Assembly: GCF_000308795.1 (NCBI RefSeq)
Contig: NZ_BAGK01000069.1
Location: 1 to 35,792, forward strand
DNA: 35,792 nt
Source of the DNA: Nocardia thailandica NBRC 100428
GTDB lineage: Bacteria; Actinomycetota; Actinomycetes; Mycobacteriales; Mycobacteriaceae
Reading direction: 5' to 3'
Notes under the pieces: generated by a model
What the model saw: the letters and a program-made list of their open reading frames with translations, nothing else
What the model was told of the DNA's origin: nothing
The model's database searches: none
Made by a program: the position numbers and the translations under genes
In this document: positions 15,727-24,675 of the stretch, one piece after another
Layout: every line of letters starts with the position of its first letter
Numbering within the stretch: the first letter of the stretch is position 1

Positions 15727-16191
15727 CTATGAATCTAGCGCGGACAGCGCCTTCTCCCAAAGTGCCTGGTCACGGGCTTCGCCGGGGCCGTTCATCTCCG
15801 CGAACGTGATGTGGCCGGTCTTGTCGATGACGAAGGTGCCGCGGTTGGGGAAGCCGGACTTGTCGTTGAAGACGCCATAGGCCTGGGCGACCTCGCCGTG
15901 CGGCCAGAAGTCCGACAGCAGGGGGAAGGTGTAACCCTGTTCGGCCGCCCAGATCTTGTGGGTGGGCGGCGGGCCGACGGAGATCGCGAGGATCTCGGCG
16001 TCGTCGTTCTGGAACTTGGGCAGTTCGTCGCGCACCTTGCACAGCTCGCCCTGGCAGATGCCGGTGAAGGCGAGCGGGTAGAACACGAGCAGGACGTTCT
16101 TGTCGCCCCGGTAGTCCGAGAGCGTGACCGGCTGGTTGTTCTGATCCTTGAGGGTGAAGTCCGGCGCGAGAGTGCCAACCTCTAGGGGCAT
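15727..16191 (-). CDS. ahpE: AhpE-type peroxiredoxin
   Basis: A 154-residue peroxiredoxin close to Mycobacterium tuberculosis AhpE (Rv2238c) along its whole length, as I recall that sequence. The peroxidatic site is AFTGICQGEL with Cys46, and LSDFWPHGEVAQAYGVFN and NRGTFVIDKTG are conserved. It reduces hydroperoxides and peroxynitrite in the cytoplasm. The mycobacterial protein is a one-cysteine enzyme, with aspartate five residues after the peroxidatic cysteine. Here Cys51 occupies that place, giving the C-x4-C spacing of E. coli BCP, so an atypical two-cysteine mechanism is possible. A hairpin follows. Gene order with DUF3052, lipoprotein and aceE matches mycobacteria. Confidence 0.93.
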   Translation of the reverse strand: MPLEVGTLAPDFTLKDQNNQPVTLSDYRGDKNVLLVFYPLAFTGICQGELCKVRDELPKFQNDDAEILAISVGPPPTHKIWAAEQGYTFPLLSDFWPHGEVAQAYGVFNDKSGFPNRGTFVIDKTGHITFAEMNGPGEARDQALWEKALSALDS

Positions 16192-16265
16192 GGGTGGAAA
16201 TCCTCCGTCTGTAGGCCTCAGCCGAGCGTGCTCGTCCGGCTGAGACCTTAGCGAACGGATTCGGC

Positions 16266-16688
16266 TCAGCGCTGTTTGGACGGTGCCTTCGGCTGGACGA
16301 GGCGGCTGCCGGTCCAGGCTCCGAGACTGATCGTCGAGGTCTGGGTCAGGCCTGCGGTGGGGGCGGCTTCGGCGATCTCGGCCGGATCGACGTGGCCGGG
16401 ATGACCGGTCTTGGGGGTGAGGACCCAGATGAAACCGTCGTCGGCGAGCGGGCTGATGACCTCCATCAGCTCGTCGGCCAGATCGCCGTCACCCTCCCGC
16501 CACCAGAGCAGGACGGCGTCGACGACCTCGTCGGAGTCCTCGTCGACCATCTCGCCGCCGCTGGTTTCCTCGACCGCGGCACGGAGTTCGTCATCGGTGT
16601 CTTCGTCCCAGCCGAGCTCCTGGACCACGAGGCCGTGCGTGATGCCAAGCTTCTGAGCGTAGTTCTGCGCGTCCGCCGCGGCGACCAC
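16266..16688 (-). CDS. DUF3052 protein
   Basis: A 140-residue DUF3052 protein corresponding to the Rv2239c position in Mycobacterium tuberculosis. It is acidic, with AAADAQNYAQKLGITHGLVVQELGWDEDTDDELR at the N-terminus, a LLWWREGDGDLADELMEVISPLADDGFIWVLTPKTG core and a basic tail. No catalytic motif or membrane segment is seen; function is unknown. GTG 16688 follows GAGGAGGAC on the minus strand. It lies 74 bp upstream of ahpE and may be cotranscribed with it. Confidence 0.85.
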   Translation of the reverse strand: MVAAADAQNYAQKLGITHGLVVQELGWDEDTDDELRAAVEETSGGEMVDEDSDEVVDAVLLWWREGDGDLADELMEVISPLADDGFIWVLTPKTGHPGHVDPAEIAEAAPTAGLTQTSTISLGAWTGSRLVQPKAPSKQR

Positions 16689-16805
16689 GGTGGTGTCCTC
16701 CTCGAGTCCCGACAGTAGGTAGATAGGCCCTAGCGAACATGGTTATCGGCCGCAGCGCAAGCTGATCGGACGAATTGGGGGCGTATGTCGCGTGTCGGAC
16801 CCCGC

Positions 16806-17360
16806 TCAGCGCTTGGGGCAGGCGTCGTGCACGGCCGTGCGGGCGTCGTTGATCTTGACGCTGGCGGCGTTGAGTCGGGCCACCTGGGAGTTGTAGGTCA
16901 TCTTGCGGGTCTCGGCCGCCAGTTCCCGCGCCGCGGTCGCGTAGGCGGTGAACTTCGCGGCCAGGTCCGGCGGCAGGTTCGCGCCCGCCTCGCGCACGCC
17001 CGCCTCCACCTTGCTCGCGGCGTCGTCGAGGGTGGTCGCGGCGGCGTCGCGCTTGGCGGTGTAGTCGGGGGCGTTGGTGTCGTGGGCGCTGATGAACTCG
17101 TTGTACTTGGTGACGCCGACGCCGGTGGTCACCGGGAACGCGGTGCAGTTGTCGCTGATCGCCTTGGACTGCGCGGCCGCGGCCTTCGACGCGGCGGCGG
17201 CCGAGGAGGAGGCCGCCGCGGAGGTCTTGTAGGCGGCCACCTCGGCGGCGTCGGCGGTGGCGGCGCCGGGCACCTGCTGCCCGCAGCCGGCCAGGACCGC
17301 GCCAACGGTCACCGCCACACCCGCGCACAGCAGGCCGAGGCGATGTGTCTGCAGCGTCAT
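16806..17360 (-). CDS. Secreted lipoprotein, Ala-rich helical
   Basis: A 184-residue lipoprotein with signal peptide and lipobox LAGC (Cys26). A long alanine/serine/lysine-rich helical stretch (about 40-68) follows, then a helical domain containing two cysteines (NCTAF and HDACPKR) that may form a disulfide. It sits at the place of Rv2240c in Mycobacterium tuberculosis, between the DUF3052 gene and aceE. Function is unknown. It starts 230 bp from aceE, which it faces divergently. Confidence 0.8.
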   Translation of the reverse strand: MTLQTHRLGLLCAGVAVTVGAVLAGCGQQVPGAATADAAEVAAYKTSAAASSSAAAASKAAAAQSKAISDNCTAFPVTTGVGVTKYNEFISAHDTNAPDYTAKRDAAATTLDDAASKVEAGVREAGANLPPDLAAKFTAYATAARELAAETRKMTYNSQVARLNAASVKINDARTAVHDACPKR

Positions 17361-17590
17361 CTGTTCGTGAATCTCCCTCGTACCGCGCGGTCTGCCGAGT
17401 TACCGCGGGGTACCTCGTTTTGCACCGAACCTACTGGATATCCGGCTGCCATGATGGCCTGGGCGGCCCACATCGGCAAGGATGGGGGTACGCGCCCACC
17501 TTGCGTAACGGGCGATTCACCGACCCTTGTGAACCGCCCGGGGATTACGACGCCACCAGCTGTACAGCCCCAGTTTCCGAGGAGCAGATC
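17361..17590 (+). promoter_or_regulatory. aceE leader and divergent promoter region
   Basis: This 230-bp gap separates the lipoprotein gene from aceE. A possible promoter for aceE has TTGCAC near 17420 and a TACTGGAT-like box about 10-15 bases later, but the match is loose. No riboswitch fold or small RNA is evident. Just before aceE, GAGGAG (17579-17584) serves its TTG start. Confidence 0.4.
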
Positions 17591-20485
17591 TTGACCGACC
17601 TCATCCACTCTGCAGCTTCCGCGCCTTCCGCCGACGACGGGAAAGCCGCCTCCACCAACGGGTCGGGGGGCACCGGCAAACCGGCGGGCGAGCGCGTGCG
17701 GGTCATCCGCGAGGGAGTGGCGTCCTACCTTCCCGACATCGACCCCGACGAGACGAGCGAATGGCTCGAATCGTTCGACACGATGCTGGACCGGGAGGGT
17801 CCGGGCCGCGCGCGCTACCTGATGTTGCGCCTGCTCGAGCGCGCCGGTGAGCGCCGCGTCTCGATTCCCGCGCTGACCTCGACGGACTACGTCAACACCA
17901 TCCCGACCGAGAACGAGCCCTGGTTCCCCGGCGACGAGGAGGTCGAGCGCCGCTTCCGCGCCTGGATCCGGTGGAACGCCGCGATCATGGTGCACCGCGC
18001 GCAGCGGCCCGGCATCGGTGTCGGTGGTCACATCTCCACCTACGCCTCGTCGGCGGCCCTCTACGAGGTCGGCTTCAACCACTTCTTCCGCGGCAAGGAC
18101 CATCCCGGCGGCGGCGACCAGATCTTCATCCAGGGCCACGCCTCGCCCGGCATCTACGCCCGCGCCTTCCTCGAGGGCCGCCTCGGCGCCGACCGGCTCG
18201 ACGGCTTCCGCCAGGAATACAGCCACGGCGGCCCCGGCCACGGCCTGCCGTCCTACCCGCACCCGCGCCTGATGACCGACTTCTGGGAGTTCCCGACGGT
18301 CTCGATGGGCCTCGGCCCGATGAACGCCATCTACCAGGCGCGCTTCAACCACTACCTGCACGACCGGGGGATCAAGGACACCTCCGACCAGCACGTGTGG
18401 GCCTTCCTCGGTGACGGCGAGATGGACGAGCCGGAGTCGCGCGGCCTGATCCAGGTCGCGGCGAACGAGGCGCTGGACAACCTGACCTTCGTCATCAACT
18501 GCAACCTGCAGCGCCTGGACGGCCCGGTGCGCGGCAACGGCAAGATCATCCAGGAGCTGGAGTCGTTCTTCCGCGGCGCGGGCTGGAACGTCATCAAGGT
18601 GGTCTGGGGCCGGGAGTGGGACGCGCTGCTCGGCGCCGACCGCGACGGCGCGCTGGTCAACCTGATGAACACCACCCCCGACGGCGACTACCAGACCTAC
18701 AAGGCCAACGACGGCGCCTACGTGCGCGACCACTTCTTCGGCCGCGACCCGCGCACCAAGGCGCTGGTGGCGAACATGTCCGACAGCGAGATCTGGAACC
18801 TCAAGCGCGGCGGTCACGACTACCGCAAGGTCTACGCGGCCTACGCGGCGGCGATGGCGCACAAGGGCCAGCCGACGGTCATCCTGGCCAAGACCATCAA
18901 GGGCTACACCCTGGGCAAGCACTTCGAGGGCCGCAACGCCACCCACCAGATGAAGAAGCTGGCCCTGCAGGACCTCAAGGACTTCCGCGACCTGCAGCGC
19001 ATCCCGATCACCGACGCGGAGCTGGAGAGGGACCCGTACCTGCCGCCCTACTACCACCCCGGTATGGAGGCCCCCGAGATCCAGTACATGCTGGACCGGC
19101 GCAAGAACCTGGGCGGGTTCCTGCCCGAACGGCGCAGCGCGGCGAAGCCGTTGCAGCTGCCGGGCGACGAGGCGTACCGCTCGGTGCGCAAGGGGTCGGG
19201 CAAGCAGAACGTGGCGACCACGATGGCGCTGGTCCGGCTGATGAAGGAGCTGCTGCGCGACAAGGAGATCGGCAAGCGCATCGTGCCGATCATCCCGGAC
19301 GAGGCGCGCACCTTCGGCATGGACTCGTGGTTCCCGTCGCTGAAGATCTACAACCGCAACGGTCAGCTCTACACCTCGGTCGACGCCGAACTGATGCTGG
19401 CCTACAAGGAGTCCGCGGTCGGGCAGATCCTGCACGAGGGCATCAACGAGGCGGGCTCGACCGCGTCGTTCACCGCCGTCGGCACCTCCTACGCCACGCA
19501 CGGCGAGCCGATGATCCCGCTCTACATCTTCTACTCGATGTTCGGTTTCCAGCGCACCGGCGACGGCCTGTGGGCCGCGGCCGACCAGCTGGCCCGCGGT
19601 TTCGTCCTCGGCGCGACGGCCGGGCGCACCACGCTGACCGGCGAGGGCCTGCAGCACAACGACGGCCACTCGCTGCTGCTGGCCTCCACCAACCCCGCGG
19701 CGGTGACCTACGATCCGGCCTTCTCGTTCGAGATCGCCCACATCGTGCGCGACGGCCTGCGGCGGATGTACGGCGGCGGCACCCCGGCCCCGACCGAGCA
19801 GCCGGGCACCCATCCGCAGGAGGTCGGCACCTTCGGCGGGGAGAACGTCTTCTACTACATCACCCTGTACAACCAGCCCTACCAGCAGCCGGCCGAGCCG
19901 GAGAACCTGGACGTGGCGGGCCTGCTCAAGGGCCTGTACCTGTACCGGCGCGGCGGCGACACCGGCGTCCGGGCGCAGATCCTGGTCTCCGGCGTGACCG
20001 TGCCCGACGGCCTGCGCGCCCAGGAGATCCTGGCGCGGGACTGGGGCGTCTCGGCCGACGTGTGGTCGGTGACCTCGTTCGGCGAGCTGCGCCGCGACGC
20101 GGTGGAGAAGGAGATCGCGGCGCTGCGGCACCCCGACCGGGAGGCCGAGACGCCGTACGTCACCGAGGCGCTGGCGCCCACCCAGGGCCCGATCGTGGCC
20201 GCCTCGGACTGGCTGCGGGCCGTCTCCGACCAGATCCGGCAGTGGGTGCCGGGCGACTACGTCACCCTCGGCACGGACGGCTTCGGCTTCTCCGACACCC
20301 GCCCGGCCGCGCGCCGGGTGTTCAACGTGGACGCCGAGTCCATCGTCGTCGCGGTGATCTCCGGGCTGGTCAAGGAGGGCACGTTCGACCGGGCGAAGCT
20401 GCTCGAGGCCGCGGCGAAGTACCGGATCGACGACGTGGCCGCCGCGCCGAAACCGGCCGCGGACGCACCCGAAGAACTGGCGTAG
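17591..20485 (+). CDS. aceE: Pyruvate dehydrogenase E1 component (homodimeric AceE)
   Basis: A 964-residue thiamine-diphosphate enzyme that decarboxylates pyruvate and acetylates the lipoyl E2. It supplies the acetyl-CoA used by the downstream fatty-acid operon. It is highly similar to mycobacterial AceE (Rv2241) throughout. The ThDP motif begins [10 protein letters not shown] near residue 274 and ends at NCNLQ near 304. Other conserved stretches are [40 protein letters not shown] and [16 protein letters not shown] 17591 was chosen because GAGGAG ends six bases upstream, and the conserved region begins about 30 residues later after a poorly conserved, Ser/Gly-rich tail. mabR follows after 14 bp. 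Confidence 0.97.
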   Translation: MTDLIHSAASAPSADDGKAASTNGSGGTGKPAGERVRVIREGVASYLPDIDPDETSEWLESFDTMLDREGPGRARYLMLRLLERAGERRVSIPALTSTDYVNTIPTENEPWFPGDEEVERRFRAWIRWNAAIMVHRAQRPGIGVGGHISTYASSAALYEVGFNHFFRGKDHPGGGDQIFIQGHASPGIYARAFLEGRLGADRLDGFRQEYSHGGPGHGLPSYPHPRLMTDFWEFPTVSMGLGPMNAIYQARFNHYLHDRGIKDTSDQHVWAFLGDGEMDEPESRGLIQVAANEALDNLTFVINCNLQRLDGPVRGNGKIIQELESFFRGAGWNVIKVVWGREWDALLGADRDGALVNLMNTTPDGDYQTYKANDGAYVRDHFFGRDPRTKALVANMSDSEIWNLKRGGHDYRKVYAAYAAAMAHKGQPTVILAKTIKGYTLGKHFEGRNATHQMKKLALQDLKDFRDLQRIPITDAELERDPYLPPYYHPGMEAPEIQYMLDRRKNLGGFLPERRSAAKPLQLPGDEAYRSVRKGSGKQNVATTMALVRLMKELLRDKEIGKRIVPIIPDEARTFGMDSWFPSLKIYNRNGQLYTSVDAELMLAYKESAVGQILHEGINEAGSTASFTAVGTSYATHGEPMIPLYIFYSMFGFQRTGDGLWAAADQLARGFVLGATAGRTTLTGEGLQHNDGHSLLLASTNPAAVTYDPAFSFEIAHIVRDGLRRMYGGGTPAPTEQPGTHPQEVGTFGGENVFYYITLYNQPYQQPAEPENLDVAGLLKGLYLYRRGGDTGVRAQILVSGVTVPDGLRAQEILARDWGVSADVWSVTSFGELRRDAVEKEIAALRHPDREAETPYVTEALAPTQGPIVAASDWLRAVSDQIRQWVPGDYVTLGTDGFGFSDTRPAARRVFNVDAESIVVAVISGLVKEGTFDRAKLLEAAAKYRIDDVAAAPKPAADAPEELA

Positions 20486-20499
20486 CGGACTATTGGACT

Positions 20500-21831
20500 G
20501 TGGAGCGTAAACCGCCGCGGCCCCGCCGGATCACCGAAGCAACCAGCGAACACGAGGTCTACCTACCGACCGGGGCGCTGTCCCCGAATCGGCAGACCCG
20601 TGATCCGCTGCCCGACACCCTGCTCAAACGGGTGAAGCAGTTCTCGGGACGCCTCTCGACGGAGGCGGTCGGTGCGATGCAGGACCGGTTGCCGTTCTTC
20701 GCCGATCTGGACGCGGCCCAGCGGGCGGGCGTGCAGATGCTGGTGCAGACCGCGGTGGTGAACTTCCTGGAGTGGCTCCAGGACCCGGAGTCCGACATCC
20801 GCTTCAGCCTGGACGCGTTCCAGGTCATCCCGCAGGATCTGGCGCGGCGGCTGACGCTGCGCCAGACCGTGGACATGGTCCGGGTCGCCATGGACTTCTT
20901 CGAGCAGTGGCTGCCGGCGCTGGCGCGCAACGACCGGCAGCTGGTCGCCCTGACCGAGGCGGTGCTGCGGTACGGGCGCGAGCTCGGTTTCGCGGCCGCC
21001 TCGGTCTACGCCAGCGCGGCGGAGTCGCGCGGCGCGTGGGACACCCGCCTCGAGGCGCTGGTGGTCGACGCGGTGGTCCGCGGGGACACCGGCCCGGACA
21101 TGCTCTCGCGGGCCGCCACGCTCAACTGGGACGCCACGGCGCCCGCGACCGTGCTGGTCGGCACCCCGCCCGCCGATCAGGGCGTGTCGACCGTCGGGGC
21201 CGTGCACACCATCGCCTCCCGGCACGGGCGCGCGGCCCTGGCGGTGGTGCAGGGCTCGCGGCTGGTGATGGTGGTCAGCGGGCACCTGGGGGAGGCGGGC
21301 CCGGTCTCGGCGTTCCTGCAGGATCTGCTCGACGACGTCTTCTCGGAGGGCCCGGTGGTGATCGGTCCCACCATGCGCACCCTGGGCGCCGCGCACGCGA
21401 GCGCGAACGAGGCGCTGGCCGGCATGGAGGCCGTGGTGGGCTGGCGCGGGGCGCCGCGGCCGGTCCACGCGGCCGAACTGCTGCCCGAACGCGCCCTGCT
21501 GGGCGACAGAGCTGCGGTGGAGGCGCTGAACGAGTATGTTGTGCTCCCGTTGGCGACTGCCGGATCTTCGTTGTCCGACACATTGGACGCCTATCTGGAT
21601 TGTGGTGGAGCAGTAGAAACGTGCGCCCGTCAGCTGTACGTCCATCCAAATACCGTTCGGTACCGTCTCAAACGGATCGGGGAGATTACCGGACGTGATC
21701 CGATGAACCCGCGGGACGCGTATGTGCTCCGAATCGCAGCCACAGTGGGTCGATTGACACGAACGCATAACGAATCGTCTCCCTCCGCCGCAGAGGCCCC
21801 ACCCACCACAGTGGGACAAGATTCCCTGTAA
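20500..21831 (+). CDS. mabR: MabR-like PucR/CdaR-family regulator of fatty-acid elongation
   Basis: A 443-residue regulator at the place of mycobacterial MabR (Rv2242), which binds the fabD promoter and controls the FAS-II operon. The N-terminal helical region (SGRLSTEAVGAMQDRLPFFADLD) and middle domain are followed by a C-terminal helix-turn-helix of the PucR/CdaR type: TLDAYLDCGGAVETCARQLYVHPNTVRYRLKRIGEITGRDP. GTG 20500 lies 14 bp after aceE stops and is the first plausible start; no strong ribosome binding site is seen, which suggests coupling to aceE. The inverted repeat at 21873-21893, just past its stop, is the likely binding site. Ligand is probably a long-chain acyl-CoA, by analogy. 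Confidence 0.9.
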   Translation: MERKPPRPRRITEATSEHEVYLPTGALSPNRQTRDPLPDTLLKRVKQFSGRLSTEAVGAMQDRLPFFADLDAAQRAGVQMLVQTAVVNFLEWLQDPESDIRFSLDAFQVIPQDLARRLTLRQTVDMVRVAMDFFEQWLPALARNDRQLVALTEAVLRYGRELGFAAASVYASAAESRGAWDTRLEALVVDAVVRGDTGPDMLSRAATLNWDATAPATVLVGTPPADQGVSTVGAVHTIASRHGRAALAVVQGSRLVMVVSGHLGEAGPVSAFLQDLLDDVFSEGPVVIGPTMRTLGAAHASANEALAGMEAVVGWRGAPRPVHAAELLPERALLGDRAAVEALNEYVVLPLATAGSSLSDTLDAYLDCGGAVETCARQLYVHPNTVRYRLKRIGEITGRDPMNPRDAYVLRIAATVGRLTRTHNESSPSAAEAPPTTVGQDSL

Positions 21832-21872
21832 CGGTTAAACCGAATCGGTCGATCGGGACAGCCCACCTCGGA

Positions 21873-21893
21873 TTTTGTGGAACACCTACAAAA
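21873..21893. promoter_or_regulatory. MabR-type inverted repeat in the fabD leader
   Basis: TTTTGT-N9-ACAAAA is a perfect inverted repeat 65 bp ahead of the fabD start. As I recall it, mycobacterial MabR binds an inverted repeat of this form in front of the FAS-II operon. Its position between mabR and fabD supports the same role here. Confidence 0.65.
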
Positions 21894-21958
21894 GCCGATC
21901 GGAAGCTTCATTCGCGCCGACATCTCCGGAGACCTGCCTCACAGTGTTGTCTATTGGA

Positions 21959-22873
21959 GTGATCGCGTTGTTCACCCCAGGACAGGGGTCCCAGACACCG
22001 GGCATGCTCGCGCCCTGGCTCGCCCTCCCCGGCGCGGCCGATCGTCTCGAGCTGTGGTCCAAGGCCGCCGGCCTCGACCTCGTCCGTCTCGGCACCACCG
22101 CCACCGCGGAGGAGATCGTCGACACGGCCGTCACCCAGCCGCTGGTCGTCGCGGCCGCGCTGCTGGCGTTCGCCGAAATCGCCCCGGAAACGCTTCCGGC
22201 CGATACCATCGTCGCCGGGCACTCGGTCGGTGAATTCGCCGCCGCCGCCGTCGCCGGAGTCATCTCCGCCGACGAGGCCGTGACCCTGGCCGCCATCCGC
22301 GGCCGGGAGATGGCCAAGGCGTGCGCGCTGGAGCCGACCGGAATGTCCGCAGTGCTCGGTGGCGACGAAGCCGCCGTGCTCGCACGGCTCGCGGAGCTCG
22401 ATCTCGTCCCGGCCAACCGCAACGCGGTCGGCCAGATCGTGGCCGCGGGTCGCCTGGACGCTCTGGCGGAGCTCGCCGCGAACCCGCCGGAGAAGGCACG
22501 GGTCCGCGCTCTGCCCGTCGCCGGTGCGTTCCACACCGCCTTCATGGCCCCGGCCCAGGATGCTGTCGCCGAGGCCATCGCGCAGATCTCGCCCGGCGAG
22601 CCGACGCGCGTCCTGCTGTCGAACTCCGACGGCGAGCCGGTCACCTCCGGCAAGGACGCGATCGACAAGCTCGCCGCGCAGGTCACCCGTCCGGTGCGCT
22701 GGGACCTGTGCACCGAGACCGTGCGCGCCGCGGGCGTCTCGGCCGTGGCCGAGCTGCCCCCGGCGGGCACCCTCGTCGGTATCGCCAAGCGGGAGCTGAA
22801 GGGCGTGCCCAATCTGGCCCTGAAGACCCCCGAAGACCTCCCCGCGTTGGGCGAGCTGACCGTCTCCGGCTAG
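21959..22873 (+). CDS. fabD: Malonyl-CoA:ACP transacylase
   Basis: A 304-residue transacylase that moves malonate from CoA to AcpM. The N-terminal GQGSQ, the nucleophile motif GHSVGE with Ser89, Arg114 (AAIRGRE) and the catalytic His192 (GAFHTAFM) are all present. Length and order match FabD (Rv2243). GTG 21959 gives MIALFTPGQGSQ, the usual N-terminus; a longer frame upstream overlaps the promoter and lacks conservation. It opens the operon fabD-acpM-kas-accD6, with 127 bp before acpM. Confidence 0.96.
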   Translation: MIALFTPGQGSQTPGMLAPWLALPGAADRLELWSKAAGLDLVRLGTTATAEEIVDTAVTQPLVVAAALLAFAEIAPETLPADTIVAGHSVGEFAAAAVAGVISADEAVTLAAIRGREMAKACALEPTGMSAVLGGDEAAVLARLAELDLVPANRNAVGQIVAAGRLDALAELAANPPEKARVRALPVAGAFHTAFMAPAQDAVAEAIAQISPGEPTRVLLSNSDGEPVTSGKDAIDKLAAQVTRPVRWDLCTETVRAAGVSAVAELPPAGTLVGIAKRELKGVPNLALKTPEDLPALGELTVSG

Positions 22874-23000
22874 CTTTCCCCCGGCGGTCCCACACGACGA
22901 AGTGTGTGACCGTGACCGGAGCGACGATAACTATCGGCCGCCCCGGAACGACAAACCAGAAGAAGCCCCACCCCCCAAGGAACAAGAAGGGAGCCACGAA

Positions 23001-23300
23001 GTGGCCGCTCTGACCCAGGAACAGATCGTCGAGGAGCTCGGCAAGATCATCGAAGAGGTTACGGGTATCGAACCCTCCGAGGTGACCATCGAGAAGTCCT
23101 TCGTCGATGACCTGGACATCGACTCGCTGTCCATGGTCGAGATCGCTGTGCAGACCGAGGACAAGTACGGCGTCAAGATCCCCGACGAGGATCTGGCCAG
23201 CCTGAAGACCGTGGGCGACGCGGTCGCCTACATCCAGAAGCTCGAGGCGGAGAACTCCGACGCCGCCGCGGAGCTCAAGGCCAAGTTCGACGCCGAGTAG
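23001..23300 (+). CDS. acpM: Meromycolate-type acyl carrier protein AcpM
   Basis: A 99-residue acyl carrier protein. The phosphopantetheine serine is Ser42 in [11 protein letters not shown]. It has the C-terminal extension (about 15-20 residues rich in Ala, Glu and Lys beyond the four-helix core) that distinguishes AcpM from ordinary 80-residue ACPs. It carries growing acyl chains during FAS-II elongation of mycolic-acid precursors. GTG 23001 follows AAGGGAG at a good distance. Kas starts 11 bases after the stop. Confidence 0.96.
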   Translation: MAALTQEQIVEELGKIIEEVTGIEPSEVTIEKSFVDDLDIDSLSMVEIAVQTEDKYGVKIPDEDLASLKTVGDAVAYIQKLEAENSDAAAELKAKFDAE

Positions 23301-23311
23301 AGGCCGAAACA

Positions 23312-24562
23312 GTGACCACTCCTTCCACCAAGAACGGGAACTTCCCGAACGTCGTCGTCACGAGCATGGCTGCGACGACGTCGATCGCGGGTGACGTCGA
23401 TGCGACGTGGAAGGGACTCCTCAACGGCGAGAGCGGTATCGACGTTCTCGAGGATTCCTTCATCGAGGAATACGACCTGCCCGTCCGTATCGGCGGTCAT
23501 CTCAAGGTCAACCCCGACACCCTGCTGAGCCGGGTCGAGATCCGCCGGATGGCGTATGTCGAACGGCTGGCGACCGTACTCGGTCGTGAGGTCTGGAAGA
23601 ACGCCGGCAGCCCGGAGGTCGATCCCGACCGACTGGGCGTGGCGATCGGTACCGGCCTCGGCGGCGGCGACGCGCTCATCGATTCGGTCGACAAGCTGAA
23701 GAACGGCGGTTATCGCAAGATCTCCCCGCTGGCTGTTCAGATGGTCATGCCGAACGGTCCGTCGGCCGTTGTCGGTCTCGAGCTGAAGGCCCGGGCGGGA
23801 GTGGTCACTCCGGTCTCGGCGTGCTCGTCGGGTTCGGAAGCCATCGCCAACGCGTGGCGGATGATCGTGATGGGTGACGCCGACATGGTCGTCACGGGCG
23901 GCGTCGAGGGTTTCATCGACTCCGTGCCGATCGCGGCCTTCTCCATGATGCGGGCCATGTCGACCCGCAACGACGACCCCAAGGGTGCTTCGCGTCCGTT
24001 CGACAAGGATCGTGACGGCTTCGTCTTCGGCGAGGCGGGCGCGCTCATGACGATCGAGACCGAGGAGCACGCGAAGGCTCGCGGTGCCACCATCCACGCC
24101 CGTCTGCTGGGCGCGGGTATCACCTCCGACGGCTTCCACCTGGTCGCCCCGGACCCGGAGGGCACCGGCGCGGCCCGGGCGATGACCCGCGCGATGCAGA
24201 CCGCCGGTCTGTCCAAGCAGGACATCACCCACGTCAACGCGCACGCCACCGCCACCCCCATCGGTGACACCGCGGAGGCGAACGCCATCAACAAGGCGGT
24301 CGGCAACCACCCGTCGGTCTACGCGCCCAAGTCGGCGCTGGGCCACTCGATCGGCGCCGTCGGCGCGCTCGAGTCGGTGCTGACCGTCCTCAGCATCCGG
24401 GACGGCATCGTCCCGCCGACGCTGAACCTGGACAACCAGGACCCCGAGATCGACCTCGACGTGGTGAAGGGCGAAGCCCGCCGCCAGGAGATCGAGTACG
24501 CGATCAACAATTCCTTCGGTTTCGGTGGGCACAACGTCGCGCTCGCCTTCGGCCGGGCCTGA
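23312..24562 (+). CDS. kasA: Beta-ketoacyl-ACP synthase KasA-like
   Basis: A 416-residue condensing enzyme that extends acyl-AcpM by two carbons with malonyl-AcpM. The catalytic triad Cys171 (SACSSGSEA), His311 (VNAHATATP) and His345 (KSALGHSIG), plus Lys340, fall at exactly the residue numbers of Mycobacterium tuberculosis KasA. Conserved blocks [25 protein letters not shown] and [17 protein letters not shown] agree. GTG 23312 starts 11 bases after acpM. A second copy (kasB), which follows in mycobacteria, is absent: accD6 comes next. Confidence 0.96.
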   Translation: MTTPSTKNGNFPNVVVTSMAATTSIAGDVDATWKGLLNGESGIDVLEDSFIEEYDLPVRIGGHLKVNPDTLLSRVEIRRMAYVERLATVLGREVWKNAGSPEVDPDRLGVAIGTGLGGGDALIDSVDKLKNGGYRKISPLAVQMVMPNGPSAVVGLELKARAGVVTPVSACSSGSEAIANAWRMIVMGDADMVVTGGVEGFIDSVPIAAFSMMRAMSTRNDDPKGASRPFDKDRDGFVFGEAGALMTIETEEHAKARGATIHARLLGAGITSDGFHLVAPDPEGTGAARAMTRAMQTAGLSKQDITHVNAHATATPIGDTAEANAINKAVGNHPSVYAPKSALGHSIGAVGALESVLTVLSIRDGIVPPTLNLDNQDPEIDLDVVKGEARRQEIEYAINNSFGFGGHNVALAFGRA

Positions 24563-24582
24563 CCCGGACGAACGACTGCTCG

Positions 24583-24631
24583 CGAACGCCGGTGGGATCC
24601 AACTGAATCGGTCGGTTCCCACCGGCGTTCG
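24583..24631. repeat. Long perfect hairpin between kasA and accD6
   Basis: A perfect 15-bp inverted repeat (24583-24597 with 24617-24631) with a 19-base loop lies in the 113-bp gap. It starts 21 bases after kasA stops, and 44 bases separate it from the accD6 start. No T-run follows, so it may be a partial terminator, a processing site or mRNA stabiliser that lets accD6 be tuned apart from the upstream genes. Confidence 0.8.
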
Positions 24632-24675
24632 GCAGCGGCGTTGTACATCTCGACAACCAGGTAGGAGAGAACGCG

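Noticed and set aside
17361..17590. Riboswitch or attenuator ahead of aceE
   Set aside because: No conserved riboswitch core or strong terminator hairpin could be found by eye in this leader.
17357..20131. Long minus-strand open frame opposite aceE
   Set aside because: It reads the complement of AceE, whose protein is clearly conserved. The antisense product is His/Arg/Val-rich with no recognisable domain.
22874..23000. Regulatory hairpin between fabD and acpM
   Set aside because: Only a 5-bp CACAC/GTGTG stem is present, too weak to call.
24563..24675. Remnant of kasB between kasA and accD6
   Set aside because: Only 113 bases are present and no KAS-like motif remains; the interval is a hairpin and ribosome binding site.
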